Assembly: GCA_026713925.1 (NCBI GenBank)
Contig: JAPONM010000061.1
Location: 62,001-126,000, forward strand
Direction: 5' to 3'
From: Gammaproteobacteria bacterium
GTDB taxonomy: Bacteria > Pseudomonadota > Gammaproteobacteria > UBA4575
Length of the DNA: 64,000 bases
In this document: positions 9,059 to 19,660 of the stretch, piece by piece
How positions within the stretch are numbered: position 1 is the first letter of the stretch
Layout of the letters: each line of letters opens with the position of its first letter
The notes under the pieces: model-generated
Seen by the model: only the letters and a program-made list of their open reading frames with translations
Database searches by the model: none
Told to the model about the DNA's origin: nothing
Position numbers and translations under genes: made by a program

Positions 9059-10446
9059 AGAAAATAATCACCACGATCAAAACCGGAATCAAGCAGATCC
9101 AGTTTTTCCGGGTGATTGATCAGGTCCTCGATAAACCAGTTCGCATGATTATATAAGCAGGTTACGTCCTTGCACTCTTCAGCCGCATCAAATGTCTCAA
9201 TCAGCCTCAATGTGTTCCTTTGTGTGGCCTGTAAACCGTGTTGGGTGGCATAGGCATGTTTTCCTCCCAGCAGGGCTTGGGGCACGTGGCGGTATACGGG
9301 GCAGTTAAACACGCCTAGGGGACTGAGCACCTGCCTGAAATACTGCATGTGGCAATTGTGAGGCTGTTTGCTGTAATCCATGTATGTGCCGTTTTCCAGA
9401 ACACGCAGATTAGTACTTTCGACCACTGCAAACCTTTCGTCTTCAAGTGCCATTGCCTGGTGAATGGCATTGCGGATTCGGGTCATGGTGGAGGCTACAT
9501 GTTCCTGTTTCTTGTCAATGCCAACGACTTCGGCGTTGTTCTGCTTCGAGCGGGTGAGAAAAGGCTTGTAGGAGATGTAGTCGAACTGGTGCTGTTTTGC
9601 CAGCTGCGCCGCGGTAACCATTTCGTCAATATTTTCAATGATTTCCATGTCATTGGTTTCGCAGTCTTTCCAGACAATGATAAAACTGAAGCCAATCATG
9701 AAACTCGGGTTTAGTTTCTTGATGGCTGGAATATGTGCACAAATCCATTCCAGTGTACATTTTTTGCTGCCAGGCTTGTGCATGGCGCGGAACGTTTCGT
9801 TGGTACCGGAATCCAGCGACAGGCGCACCCAGTCCCGATCCTGCAATACGTCGGCAACCGCTTCTATTTTTTTCATCATGCTGCCATTGGTTACCACGCC
9901 GATTTGAGTATTCATGGCTTTCAGATGACGCACTATATCTTCGAAGCCCTTGTAGGCAGTCGGTTCACCACCCCCGATGATGATCACCGAGCGCAATCCG
10001 TTTTCCACCATGTGTGTCAGGGAATCCTTAAGCAATGCATGGTCATAGTTGATGTTCTTGTTCAGGATATCCATGTCAACACAGTGGTCACAACGGTAGT
10101 TGCATGCCGTGGTCACATCCAGGTTAATCGAGACAGGTGCCTGTTCCGGGGCACCCTGCAACGCCTGTTCGAATGTGATGGTGTCTGCAGCATATCCCTG
10201 TCTCCAGCTGGCCTGCCAGCGAACATATTCCTTCAGGTTTTCACGTGTCTGCGGCTGAAGAAGTTTGCCCATGAAGTCATGCAAGGGTGAAAGTTCAGTT
10301 TGTTTCTCGACCTGACGTTGCATGGCTTTTACGTGCAGGGGCTGCTTTGCAGCGCTCGGGTTAGACCCTGAGTCAAATTTGCTGAAGTGGATCAGGGGTG
10401 AAACCTGAATCAGCACTTCGCCGCTTTCGGAATGTATTTTTTCCAT
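9055..10446 (-). CDS. Radical SAM protein with cysteine-containing C-terminal extension, unknown substrate
   Basis: A 463-residue protein. After about 105 residues of N-terminal region comes TTACNYRCDHCVDMD, giving the radical SAM cluster motif CxxxCxxC at Cys115, Cys119 and Cys122. GGGEPT (158-163) is the SAM-contacting strand. The C-terminal third has further cysteines (in NCHMQYFRQVLSP, FNCPVYRH, and CKDVTCLYNH), reminiscent of a SPASM/Twitch auxiliary cluster, though the spacing is not a textbook match. It is 8 bases downstream of an oxidoreductase gene, so the two form an operon. Adjacency to waaF raises a sugar or envelope substrate, but there is no direct evidence. Confidence 0.88.
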   Translation of the reverse strand: MEKIHSESGEVLIQVSPLIHFSKFDSGSNPSAAKQPLHVKAMQRQVEKQTELSPLHDFMGKLLQPQTRENLKEYVRWQASWRQGYAADTITFEQALQGAPEQAPVSINLDVTTACNYRCDHCVDMDILNKNINYDHALLKDSLTHMVENGLRSVIIIGGGEPTAYKGFEDIVRHLKAMNTQIGVVTNGSMMKKIEAVADVLQDRDWVRLSLDSGTNETFRAMHKPGSKKCTLEWICAHIPAIKKLNPSFMIGFSFIIVWKDCETNDMEIIENIDEMVTAAQLAKQHQFDYISYKPFLTRSKQNNAEVVGIDKKQEHVASTMTRIRNAIHQAMALEDERFAVVESTNLRVLENGTYMDYSKQPHNCHMQYFRQVLSPLGVFNCPVYRHVPQALLGGKHAYATQHGLQATQRNTLRLIETFDAAEECKDVTCLYNHANWFIEDLINHPEKLDLLDSGFDRGDYFL

Positions 10447-10454
10447 GGTCCTGG

Positions 10455-11420
10455 TTAAGAATCTACCGCCTGGTAGAGTTGCAACAAATGTTCCATCCCG
10501 TCGATCAATGCAGTCTCGTCCGGGGTAGATCTAGCGTGTATGGAGCCTATAAAGTTTTTGATTGAGCACACCAACGGGTCCACGATCGGCAATTGCTTGC
10601 CGGGTGCCTGCAATGATATCAGGTAATTTGGAAGATCGACATGCCTGTCTACGCGCTGGTGATTGATTGCGTAGGCAGCAGGCCTGGGTACGGAGTCTGT
10701 CGGACTCAGGGATAAATCGGCCTTGCAGTCCCCCGTGGCATGCAGGTAATCAAATTTTATATGCAGTCCCTGGGCAGGGTTGCCAGTCAGGCGGCTGTGC
10801 TGGATATCGTTTATGCGGCCCGCACCGAGCAGTGCGTATAGCATGCTGAGAAAATGAGGCGCCGCATCGACGATCATGTCCTTCCCTGTGCTTTGTGGAG
10901 AAAGCCACATGGAAATCGATTCGATTGCCCGGACAGGCTGGTTTCGCTGCGGGTACAACTCATGGTAACCCGGCAGTGTGAAGACCCATTGCGTATTCAG
11001 TTGCAGGACGGTGTGATTCCTGTTGCACAGCCGGACCAGGCGTGTGGTTTCAGTCATGATCTGCCGGAAATCTGATTCTGTTTTTACCTCTTCCCTTGGC
11101 CACCAGAGCGGCTTTTCGCACAGGACATGACAACCGGCCTCAACTGCTGGAATCAGGTGCTGGTAATGTGCCGTAGCAGGAGAGCAGATCGCCACGATGT
11201 CCACAGAAGTACTTCCAAGCATCTCTTCCATATCTGCAAAGGCCAGGCAATCAATCCCATAGTCTTTATTCAGATGATCAGCCGCTTTCACTGCTGATTG
11301 CCGGGAACTGCTGACAACAGCACTGAGATGTGCTCCCAGCTGGTGAAAGACCTTTGCGACGTACGGGCCGGTGCCCTGTCTGCTTCTCGCGGGTCCAACA
11401 ATGGCGACATTGTAAGGCAT
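10455..11420 (-). CDS. Gfo/Idh/MocA-family oxidoreductase
   Basis: A 321-residue protein beginning MPYNVAIVGPARSRQGTGPY, a modified Rossmann nucleotide-binding loop, followed by VDIVAICSPATAHYQHLIPAVEAG and CEKPLWW. The EKP triad is the family's catalytic/cofactor signature. The C-terminal domain shows MIVDAAPHFLSMLYALLG, in the usual place of the substrate-domain DxxxH motif. Members oxidise or reduce sugar hydroxyls or carbonyls with NAD(P). The first glycine motif is longer than the standard GxGxxG. The frame is open to 11486, but the added residues are not conserved-looking, so I start at ATG 11420. It is the first gene of the pair with the radical SAM gene. Confidence 0.86.
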   Translation of the reverse strand: MPYNVAIVGPARSRQGTGPYVAKVFHQLGAHLSAVVSSSRQSAVKAADHLNKDYGIDCLAFADMEEMLGSTSVDIVAICSPATAHYQHLIPAVEAGCHVLCEKPLWWPREEVKTESDFRQIMTETTRLVRLCNRNHTVLQLNTQWVFTLPGYHELYPQRNQPVRAIESISMWLSPQSTGKDMIVDAAPHFLSMLYALLGAGRINDIQHSRLTGNPAQGLHIKFDYLHATGDCKADLSLSPTDSVPRPAAYAINHQRVDRHVDLPNYLISLQAPGKQLPIVDPLVCSIKNFIGSIHARSTPDETALIDGMEHLLQLYQAVDS

Positions 11421-13612
<2,192 letters not shown>

Positions 13613-14163
13613 CCGGAAATACGGCATACGGTTGGGCACGGCAAATTTACCGTGTGCGCGGGCTGTCAATGCAGAATCAAGTTCGATGAGTGCCGGCGGA
13701 ACTGAAGCGTTTAGTGGTTTTCTGGGATTGCCAGTTTTTCTTAGGTGTGGCGTCTATGGGTAACGGCATGTTGCGTACTCGTTCTTTTCCTTCAGCACAT
13801 AACTGATAAACACAAAAGCCGCGATCAAAATGAAAATTTCCAAGTATCGTACTGGATGTCTTTGGTGTGATCATTTTGTTCTGGCATGCACCAGAAAATA
13901 TCCTGATCCTTAATCAACAGTCCCTTTTGCCAGTAAAGACGGATAGCAATACTCAGTATCGTTATTATCGTTTTGGGATTCGCGATGCAGTTGATTGCAG
14001 GGTTACTGGATTAACGTCCAATCAGGTAAATAGTTCCCAAAGTGAAGCTGCTGGATTCACTGTCGGCTAGAGCAGCAGCTGCAAAAGTCTCGCACCGGAG
14101 TTGAAAATCAAAGAGGAATTGCTGAACATAGCCTGGTGCTTAAGCTAGTCACTGGAGTGGATT
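13613..14163. other. Intergenic region between thiC and msrA
   Basis: A 551-base gap with no gene I can support. A weak stem (CTGG/CCAG) followed by TTTTTC at 13721-13739 might terminate thiC. On the minus strand, 13755-13840 could encode one hydrophobic helix (MEIFILIAAFVFISYVLKEK), but it lacks a good start and ribosome-binding site. The region is AT-richer than its neighbours. Confidence 0.35.
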
Positions 14164-14793
14164 GTGATTGCAGGTAGAGAAATACGGCTAATTACGAGAG
14201 ATCAGGCTCTGGCAGGGCGAGATGAGTCGATGCAGGTTACGAATAGACATCATGTGAACGGAAATCCGTTGTGTCCGCCATTTCCTGATGGGATGAATTT
14301 GGCGATGTTTGGTTTAGGTTGTTTCTGGGGAGCAGAAAAAGGGTACTGGCAACTTCCAGGTGTGTATTCGACTTCTGTCGGCTATTCCGGAGGCTTTACC
14401 CCGAATCCGACCTACCGGGAAGTCTGCACGGGCATGACAGGGCATAACGAGGTGGTGCGCGTGGTATATTCTCCCACCCTTGTCAGCTACACAAGTCTGG
14501 TGAAACTGTTTTGGGAGTCTCATGATCCCACACAAGGCATGCGGCAGGGGAATGACATCGGCACACAGTACCGCTCAGGAATTTATGTGTATGGTGATGA
14601 ACAGAAAGGAATTGCCGAGCAAACCAGAACGCAATACCAACTGGCATTACGCGACAAGGGCTACGCATCCATTACGACTGAGATCATCGAAGCTCCTGAA
14701 TATTTTTATGCAGAGGATTACCACCAGCAGTATCTGGCCAAGAACCCAGGTGGTTATTGCAGGCTGGGTGGTACAGGGGTTGTACTGAAGTGA
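14164..14793 (+). CDS. msrA: Peptide methionine sulfoxide reductase A
   Basis: A 209-residue MsrA. The active-site motif GCFWGAE is at residues 52-58 with catalytic Cys53; it continues with [33 protein letters not shown] and GTQYRSGIY, as in E. coli MsrA. It reduces methionine-S-sulfoxide in proteins using thioredoxin. The GTG start at 14164 has GGAG six bases upstream and yields the long N-terminal arm seen in enterobacterial MsrA. It is followed 18 bases later by pdxH on the same strand. Confidence 0.97.
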   Translation: MIAGREIRLITRDQALAGRDESMQVTNRHHVNGNPLCPPFPDGMNLAMFGLGCFWGAEKGYWQLPGVYSTSVGYSGGFTPNPTYREVCTGMTGHNEVVRVVYSPTLVSYTSLVKLFWESHDPTQGMRQGNDIGTQYRSGIYVYGDEQKGIAEQTRTQYQLALRDKGYASITTEIIEAPEYFYAEDYHQQYLAKNPGGYCRLGGTGVVLK

Positions 14794-14811
14794 TCAAGCC
14801 TCGAAACTTCC

Positions 14812-15465
14812 ATGCGCAGAAAAACCGATATACACAAGCTACGAAAAAATTATCAAACTGTAGTGCTCGACAAACAAAAAGCTAAAAAGAATCCGTTTGA
14901 CCAGTTCGGTGTGTGGTTTGATGAGGTGCTTGCCTCGGAATTTGTTGAACCCAATGCGATGAACCTTGCCACAGTCAACAATACCGGTCATGTATCTTCC
15001 CGTATGGTGCTGCTGAAGGCATTTGATGAAACGGGCTTTGTCTTCTTCACCAATTACAACAGCGCCAAGGCGCAGGATTTGCGATCTACTCGAATTGCAG
15101 CACTTTGTTTCTGGTGGGATAGGCTGTATCGCCAGGTACGAATATCAGGTCGGGTAGAAAAGATACCTGCTGCTGACTCAGCCGAATATTTTCATACGCG
15201 CCCGCGAGGCAGTCAGTTGGGCGCCATAGCTTCCCAGCAGAGCGAGGTCATAGCAGACTATTCGGTGCTGGAGAGAGCCTACAGTCGCCTGGAGCAGCAC
15301 TATCACGGGAAGGAAAGCATACCTTGCCCGGAACATTGGGGTGGATACCGTGTAATACCCAGCGAATTCGAGTTTTGGCAGGGACGTCCCAACCGGCTGC
15401 ATGACCGGTTGCGTTATTCCCTGATCCCGACCGGCGAGTGGAAGCTGGAAAGACTGTCTCCCTAG
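14812..15465 (+). CDS. pdxH: Pyridoxamine 5'-phosphate oxidase
   Basis: A 217-residue FMN enzyme of normal length. Recognisable blocks are NAMNLATVNNTGHVSSRMVLLK (FMN and substrate side), RQVRISGRVEKI, RPRGSQLGAIASQQS and the C-terminal FWQGRPNRLHDRLRY. PdxH oxidises pyridoxamine or pyridoxine 5'-phosphate to pyridoxal 5'-phosphate, the cofactor used by several enzymes in this window (metY, argD and the decarboxylase at 41298). It follows msrA closely and is probably co-transcribed with it. Confidence 0.97.
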   Translation: MRRKTDIHKLRKNYQTVVLDKQKAKKNPFDQFGVWFDEVLASEFVEPNAMNLATVNNTGHVSSRMVLLKAFDETGFVFFTNYNSAKAQDLRSTRIAALCFWWDRLYRQVRISGRVEKIPAADSAEYFHTRPRGSQLGAIASQQSEVIADYSVLERAYSRLEQHYHGKESIPCPEHWGGYRVIPSEFEFWQGRPNRLHDRLRYSLIPTGEWKLERLSP

Positions 15466-15491
15466 GCTGGGCCGGGCCTGCTTGTCAGGCT

Positions 15492-15710
15492 TTATTCGTA
15501 AACCAGGTGCAATTCGGGATCTTGTTTCATTTTTTCCGGCCAGTACGTCTTGTCCGGATTTTCCGAATTCAGATCTTCACATCTTTTGCGTGCCTCTCCG
15601 TAAGTCATCATTTCATCCCTGAATTTGCCGGTTTCAAAATCGGATTTATGTCTCCACGCAATGATGTAGCCGGTATCCTCGTCACGACGGATCAAGTTTT
15701 CTGTACTCAT
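15492..15710 (-). CDS. Small acidic protein, unknown function
   Basis: A 72-residue hydrophilic protein starting MSTENLIRRDEDTGYIIAWR. The ATG at 15710 has TAGGA about 7 bases upstream, a convincing ribosome-binding site; the frame also contains a TTG at 15716. It has no signal peptide or helix long enough for a membrane. The DTGYIIAW segment resembles DSGYIIWD in the small protein at 16316, and both have a helix with regularly spaced alanines nearby, which may indicate a shared small fold. Convergent with pdxH, 26 bases apart. Confidence 0.65.
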   Translation of the reverse strand: MSTENLIRRDEDTGYIIAWRHKSDFETGKFRDEMMTYGEARKRCEDLNSENPDKTYWPEKMKQDPELHLVYE

Positions 15711-15906
15711 AGTCAATTCCTATTCTGTATATCGAGTCAATGACAAACTGTTTGTTGTCTGTGAATCAGGCAAAAACGGACCCTTGGTATTGGCGCAGCA
15801 ATATTTATCAAAAATGCCTGCATCAGCGCAACTATTAATATGTGAAACGGCTTGATGCGCGTTCGTGATCCTCCGATAGGTCACTGCTGTAGCTTCGACC
15901 GTTTCC

Positions 15907-16284
15907 CTAAAGCTGTGGGCCAGCAGGTTTATGGTCCGCATCCAAAGCAACTTCCCACTGCACACGAAACACATTCCTGTTCGGGATGGGTCCCTTGGGC
16001 CCACTGTGGCTGATGGTTGCAGACTGGGGGCCCATGACCTGCTGGTAATAGCTTACTACTGCCTGCGGAAATCGGGTACATTCAAAGGGCAGGTCATAAC
16101 GCACCTCAAAGACAGGTGCTCCGTCTTTTTCCTCAACGGGCCAAATATCGGCCAGCAGGTGGGAGTGGAAGCTTCCGTCGAATTCGGCATCGAACAATAC
16201 CTTGCATAACTGCTTGCCTGCCTTGCCAGCAGGCTCGATATGGTCAGGAAAGAGACCATGAAAAAAGAAAGCTGCTTTGCCCAT
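15907..16284 (-). CDS. Uncharacterised protein of about 125 residues
   Basis: From ATG 16284 the product starts MGKAAFFFHGLFPDHIEPAG and is 125 residues long, with a balanced composition and a plausible alpha/beta pattern (VLFDAEFDGSFHSHLLADIW, VFEVRYDLPFECTRF, NVFRVQWEVALDADH). I do not recognise the family. The frame extends upstream to 16536, but that part overlaps the opposite-strand gene at 16316 and looks non-coding. No good Shine-Dalgarno precedes 16284. It is divergent from the 16316 gene, 31 bases apart. Confidence 0.55.
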   Translation of the reverse strand: MGKAAFFFHGLFPDHIEPAGKAGKQLCKVLFDAEFDGSFHSHLLADIWPVEEKDGAPVFEVRYDLPFECTRFPQAVVSYYQQVMGPQSATISHSGPKGPIPNRNVFRVQWEVALDADHKPAGPQL

Positions 16285-16315
16285 GAAGGAATTATGATAC
16301 GGTACAATCTGTCTT

Positions 16316-16543
16316 GTGAAGTACAAATTAGAAACTGACGTATCTGAATTCATCATCCGGCAAGAGCCTCTCGGACTTTGGGACCTGTGGGTTGACAGCA
16401 TGCCCACGCGTACCTTCTTGACCCCTGAAGATGCCGCAAAAGCTGTGCATGAACAGGATTCCGGATACATCATCTGGGACCAACTGAAAGAACACGATGC
16501 TCCCCCGGACTTGAGCGGCTGGGAAAAGCTGGACAAGGATTAG
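16316..16543 (+). CDS. Small protein, unknown function, GTG start
   Basis: A 75-residue protein starting at GTG 16316 (MKYKLETDVSEFIIRQEPLG). It has two predicted beta strands, then TRTFLTPEDAAKAVHEQ (a helix) and DSGYIIWDQLKEHD. No signal peptide. The codon use and amino-acid pattern look coding, and the opposite frame does not. The GYIIW segment is also present in the gene at 15492. No function assigned. Confidence 0.55.
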   Translation: MKYKLETDVSEFIIRQEPLGLWDLWVDSMPTRTFLTPEDAAKAVHEQDSGYIIWDQLKEHDAPPDLSGWEKLDKD

Positions 16544-16545
16544 GG

Positions 16546-16711
16546 TTATCCGGGATCGGCCCAGCACGGCAAAGCACAGCGACTAACCGCTTCCACGGCT
16601 CGCTGGGAAGCGGGGACAAACCCATCCTCTGCATGCTGTCCAGGCAACGGCCTGACCCTGCTGCGGCCGGTGCCTTCCTGGGGTCGTGCTCTGGCACCTC
16701 CAGAAGTTTGA
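16546..16711. other. GC-rich intergenic stretch with strong inverted repeats
   Basis: Between two convergent genes lies about 166 bases richer in GC than the flanking genes. It contains a perfect 8-bp stem (CCGCTTCC with GGAAGCGG) around 16588-16614, a 6-bp stem (GGTGCC with GGCACC) around 16669-16701, and a GGCC/GGCC pair inside. It matches none of the small RNAs I can recall (6S, SRP RNA, RNase P). Open frames crossing it look random. Confidence 0.45.
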
Positions 16712-17986
16712 TCAGCCCGCTTTTGCAAGGGCCTGATCGATATCTTCCAGTATATCGTCGATATGCTCTATGCCGATGGACAGGCGCACCAAGTCTTCGG
16801 GTACTCCGGCAACGGCCTGTTCTTCTTTGGACAATTGCCGATGTGTGGTGGTGGCCGGATGACAGGCCAAAGATTTTGCATCACCGATGTTCACCAGCCT
16901 GACGACCAGGTTTAGTGCATCGATGAATTTCACTCCTGCCTCGAGTCCGCCCTTGATTCCGAAGCTCAATATCCCGGATGCGCGTCCGCTACAATACTTT
17001 TGCACCAGGTGGTGGTCTTCGTGGGCGGGTAACCCAGCATAGTTGACCCAGGTCACATTGGAATGTTCCTGCAGGTGTTCAGCCACTGCCAGTGCATTTT
17101 CACAGTGACGGTCCATCCGTACAGGCAGGCTTTCTATACCTTGCAGGATCAGGAAGCTGTTAAAGGGTGAAATCGCCGGGCCCATGTTGCGCAATGGGAC
17201 AACCCGCACGCGCCCGATGTAGGCTGCCTTGCCCAAGGCCTCGGTATAGACTACTCCATGATAGGAAGGGTCCGGCTCATTCAGCATCGGGAAGCGCTGC
17301 TTGTGCTCATTCCATGGAAAATTTCCCGAATCAACAACAATCCCTCCAATCGATGTACCGTGACCGGTCATATACTTTGTCAGCGAATGGATGACGATGT
17401 CTGCACCGAACTTGAAAGGCTGGCACAGATATGGGGTAGGGACCGTATTGTCCACCATAACCGGGACACCTTGCGCATGTGCAACTTCTACCGTTTTTTC
17501 CAGGTCGATAATATTGCCAGCAGGATTGCCCAGTGATTCACAAAAAACTGCCTTTGTGTTTTCGTCGATGGCTGCGGCAATGGCATTCATATCGCGGTAA
17601 TCTACAAACCGGACATCGATCCCGAGCTTAGGAAGAGTATGAGCAAACAGGTTGTATGTGCCTCCATACAGGGTCGTGACCGAAACGATATTGTCCCCTT
17701 GCTCTGCGATTGCAAAGATTGCCTGGGAAATTGCCGCCATTCCCGATGACAGGGCCAGTGCACCCACGCCCTCTTCCATTGCCGCAACTCGTTGTTCCAG
17801 CACGGCCGTAGTGGGGTTCATGATGCGTGTATAGATGTTGCCTTCAACTTTCAGGTCAAACAGGTCTGCACCATGTTGAGTGTCATCGAATGCGTACGAG
17901 GCGGTTTGAAAAATCGGGACAGCAACCGCTTTGGTTGTCGGGTCGGGTGAATACCCACTGTGTATTGCAAGCGTTTCAATTTTCAT
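16712..17986 (-). CDS. metY: O-acetylhomoserine sulfhydrylase (aminocarboxypropyltransferase)
   Basis: A 424-residue PLP enzyme of the Cys/Met metabolism family. The PLP-binding lysine is Lys204 in IHSLTKYMTGHG, and YTRIMNPTTAVLEQRVAAMEEG and MVDNTVPTPYLCQP are typical. The length and the insert NFPWNEHKQRFPMLNEPDPSYHGVVY identify the OAH sulfhydrylase branch rather than MetB/MetC. It makes homocysteine directly from O-acetylhomoserine and sulfide. TAAGGA precedes the ATG by about 10 bases. A small open frame upstream ends in an ATGA overlap with its start. Confidence 0.95.
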   Translation of the reverse strand: MKIETLAIHSGYSPDPTTKAVAVPIFQTASYAFDDTQHGADLFDLKVEGNIYTRIMNPTTAVLEQRVAAMEEGVGALALSSGMAAISQAIFAIAEQGDNIVSVTTLYGGTYNLFAHTLPKLGIDVRFVDYRDMNAIAAAIDENTKAVFCESLGNPAGNIIDLEKTVEVAHAQGVPVMVDNTVPTPYLCQPFKFGADIVIHSLTKYMTGHGTSIGGIVVDSGNFPWNEHKQRFPMLNEPDPSYHGVVYTEALGKAAYIGRVRVVPLRNMGPAISPFNSFLILQGIESLPVRMDRHCENALAVAEHLQEHSNVTWVNYAGLPAHEDHHLVQKYCSGRASGILSFGIKGGLEAGVKFIDALNLVVRLVNIGDAKSLACHPATTTHRQLSKEEQAVAGVPEDLVRLSIGIEHIDDILEDIDQALAKAG

Positions 17987-18165
17987 GAAGTTTTTTCCTT
18001 ACTAAAGCCAAAGTGCACCAGTTGCCTGATGTGGCGGTGAACCCAATCAGATCGGACAATGATCCTGAGAAGTTTGAGGACAGCCCTCATCATATCAGCA
18101 TTCAGTCCTGACAAATATGGCATGCGAAACACGGCAGGCTGTTTGGTCTGGACTGACGGCTGCAC
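17983..18165 (-). CDS. Possible 60-codon leader ORF overlapping the metY start
   Basis: A GTG-initiated frame of 60 codons whose TGA stop overlaps the metY ATG as ATGA, the usual layout of translational coupling. The product has a basic amphipathic middle (MMRAVLKLLRIIVRSDWVHR) and no recognised domain. No clear Shine-Dalgarno precedes it. It could be a chance frame, a decayed gene or a regulatory leader. Confidence 0.25.
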   Translation of the reverse strand: MQPSVQTKQPAVFRMPYLSGLNADMMRAVLKLLRIIVRSDWVHRHIRQLVHFGFSKEKTS

Positions 18166-18201
18166 ATCATATCTGTTTGCGCAGGCATGAATACAACCCC
18201 T

Positions 18202-18447
18202 TCAATTCGCAGCATGCCGCTCCCATTCCGAAGGAGTAAAGGTCTTGATACTCAGGGCATGAAGCGCACCGCTGGCAATTTGCGGCTTAACGGTTGAATA
18301 GACGAGCTGGTGTTCTTTTACCATGCTCATGCCTTCAAAGCTCTGGCTGACAACAGTCGCTTCAAACTTTCCTTCACTACCGGTGACGATAACCTCCGAG
18401 CCGGGGACACCTTTTTCAATAAGGGCCTTGATTTCATCTGCAAGCAT
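18202..18447 (-). CDS. ibaG: BolA/IbaG family protein
   Basis: An 81-residue single-domain protein with the BolA fold pattern: VIVTGSEGKFEATVVSQSFEG, then MVKEHQLVYSTVKPQIASGALHALSIKTFTP. The conserved helix HALSIKTFTPSEW and the invariant His fit BolA proteins that work with monothiol glutaredoxins in Fe-S and iron handling. The short N-terminus fits IbaG (YrbA) better than BolA. A Grx4-type glutaredoxin gene lies at 62189. It follows rnd on the same strand and may also have its own promoter (see 18515-18543). Confidence 0.88.
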   Translation of the reverse strand: MLADEIKALIEKGVPGSEVIVTGSEGKFEATVVSQSFEGMSMVKEHQLVYSTVKPQIASGALHALSIKTFTPSEWERHAAN

Positions 18448-18514
18448 AACGGTAATAGGAGTCTGGGCCAGTCGCTAAACCAGTTTTTTACGGGAGTTGA
18501 TATCGTGCGCGGGG

Positions 18515-18543
18515 ATTATACCCGGTTATGTATCCGGTTTTCA
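18515..18543 (-). promoter_or_regulatory. Candidate promoter for the bolA-family gene
   Basis: Minus strand: TGAAAA (18543-18538), 17-base spacer, then a perfect TATAAT (18520-18515). The -35 matches only three of six positions. It lies about 70 bases upstream of the gene, directly after the rnd stop codon. Confidence 0.4.
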
Positions 18544-19647
18544 TCATTCTTCTCCCAAAAGCTGTTCAAGGTCATTGCCAATAAGATTCTGTCGCCAGCC
18601 CTGCAGAGCTTGCGACCCTTCAGGGTCACAAACCAGGTTTTCCAGCATGCTGCGGCTGGCTAGGAAATTCGGTGTGACGTGAAGTTGTTCGGCCCGCTCC
18701 TGGATGAACTGTTTTGCCCGCTTGAGGGTCTTGCGCTGCTCACGGGTCAGAGCCGGTTTTTGTATCGATAGAGGCCAGTCCTGTTCGGGCGTTTGCCGGG
18801 CTTTGCTTATGCAATCGAGCAGCGCATCTGCAAGCCGGTTGCGCTGTTTCCGGGTAAGTGAGTCGATGTTTGTGAGGGAAGGAATGCTGGCAGGTTGCTT
18901 AACCGCAAGTTCATACAGTGTTTCATCACGCATGATCCATTGACGTGGCCGGTTTCGTTCCATAGCCAGCCGGTCACGCCAGCTTGCGAGCCTTTTGAGT
19001 ACAACCAGCTGTTTTGGCTTAAGCCTTCGGGCACTCTTGATCGACTTCCACGAGTTATCCAGATCGATTCTGTATTGATCCGCGTGACACAGGTGCTGAC
19101 ATTCACTTTCTACCCAATGAGTCCGCCCTCTGCCTGCTAGTTCTTCTTTGAGGCATATGTATATCTGTGACAGATACCGTACATCGTTGGCCGCATAGCG
19201 GATGGCCTGGTCTGGCAATGGCCTTTGTGTCCAGCTGGTACGGGACAGGGATTTGTCCAGGCACACTCCACACAAGGTGTTGACCAGATGGGCATAGCTG
19301 ACCTGATCGCCATATCCCAATGCGCTGGCAGCAACCTGGGTATCAAATACGGGGGCAGGGACCTCGCTGCTGAGCATGTACAGTACTTCCAGATCCTGGC
19401 GGGCGGCATGAAAGACTTTTGTACTGGTCTTTGAATTAAGGAGCTTGTTCAGGGCTGACAGGTCATCGATGGTGAGCGTGTCAATACAGGCAATTCGGCG
19501 ACCCGTGGCAATTTGTACCAGGCACAGTTTCGGGTAGTACGTGTCTTCACGCATGAATTCGGTATCGACAGCCAGCCAGTCCCGGGTCCCCGCATGCTCA
19601 CAAAAGGCCTCTAGCTGTCCCGTGTCACGTATAATTTCGATTTCCAT
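18544..19647 (-). CDS. rnd: Ribonuclease D
   Basis: A 367-residue DEDD exonuclease. Exo motif I is VDTEFMREDTYYPKLCLVQIA (about residues 27-47), motif II HAARQDLEVLY, motif III YAANDVRYLSQIY with the family Tyr. An HRDC domain follows (about residues 205-290; VLKRLASWRDRLAMERNRPRQW). RNase D trims the 3' ends of tRNA and other small RNAs. It is divergent from the ChaN-like gene with only 13 bases between the start codons, so the two promoters must overlap the coding regions or each other. Confidence 0.96.
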   Translation of the reverse strand: MEIEIIRDTGQLEAFCEHAGTRDWLAVDTEFMREDTYYPKLCLVQIATGRRIACIDTLTIDDLSALNKLLNSKTSTKVFHAARQDLEVLYMLSSEVPAPVFDTQVAASALGYGDQVSYAHLVNTLCGVCLDKSLSRTSWTQRPLPDQAIRYAANDVRYLSQIYICLKEELAGRGRTHWVESECQHLCHADQYRIDLDNSWKSIKSARRLKPKQLVVLKRLASWRDRLAMERNRPRQWIMRDETLYELAVKQPASIPSLTNIDSLTRKQRNRLADALLDCISKARQTPEQDWPLSIQKPALTREQRKTLKRAKQFIQERAEQLHVTPNFLASRSMLENLVCDPEGSQALQGWRQNLIGNDLEQLLGEE

Positions 19648-19660
19648 TGCGCCTGATTTG

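Noticed and set aside
9733-10290. 185-codon plus-strand ORF
   Set aside because: Shadow of the radical SAM gene; no protein features of its own.
13677-13874. 65-codon minus-strand ORF after thiC
   Set aside because: No ribosome-binding site or recognisable features; a neighbouring frame has one hydrophobic stretch but no good start.
16285-16536. Upstream extension of the minus-strand frame ending at 15907
   Set aside because: Antisense to the 16316 gene and rich in Ser/Cys without conserved features.
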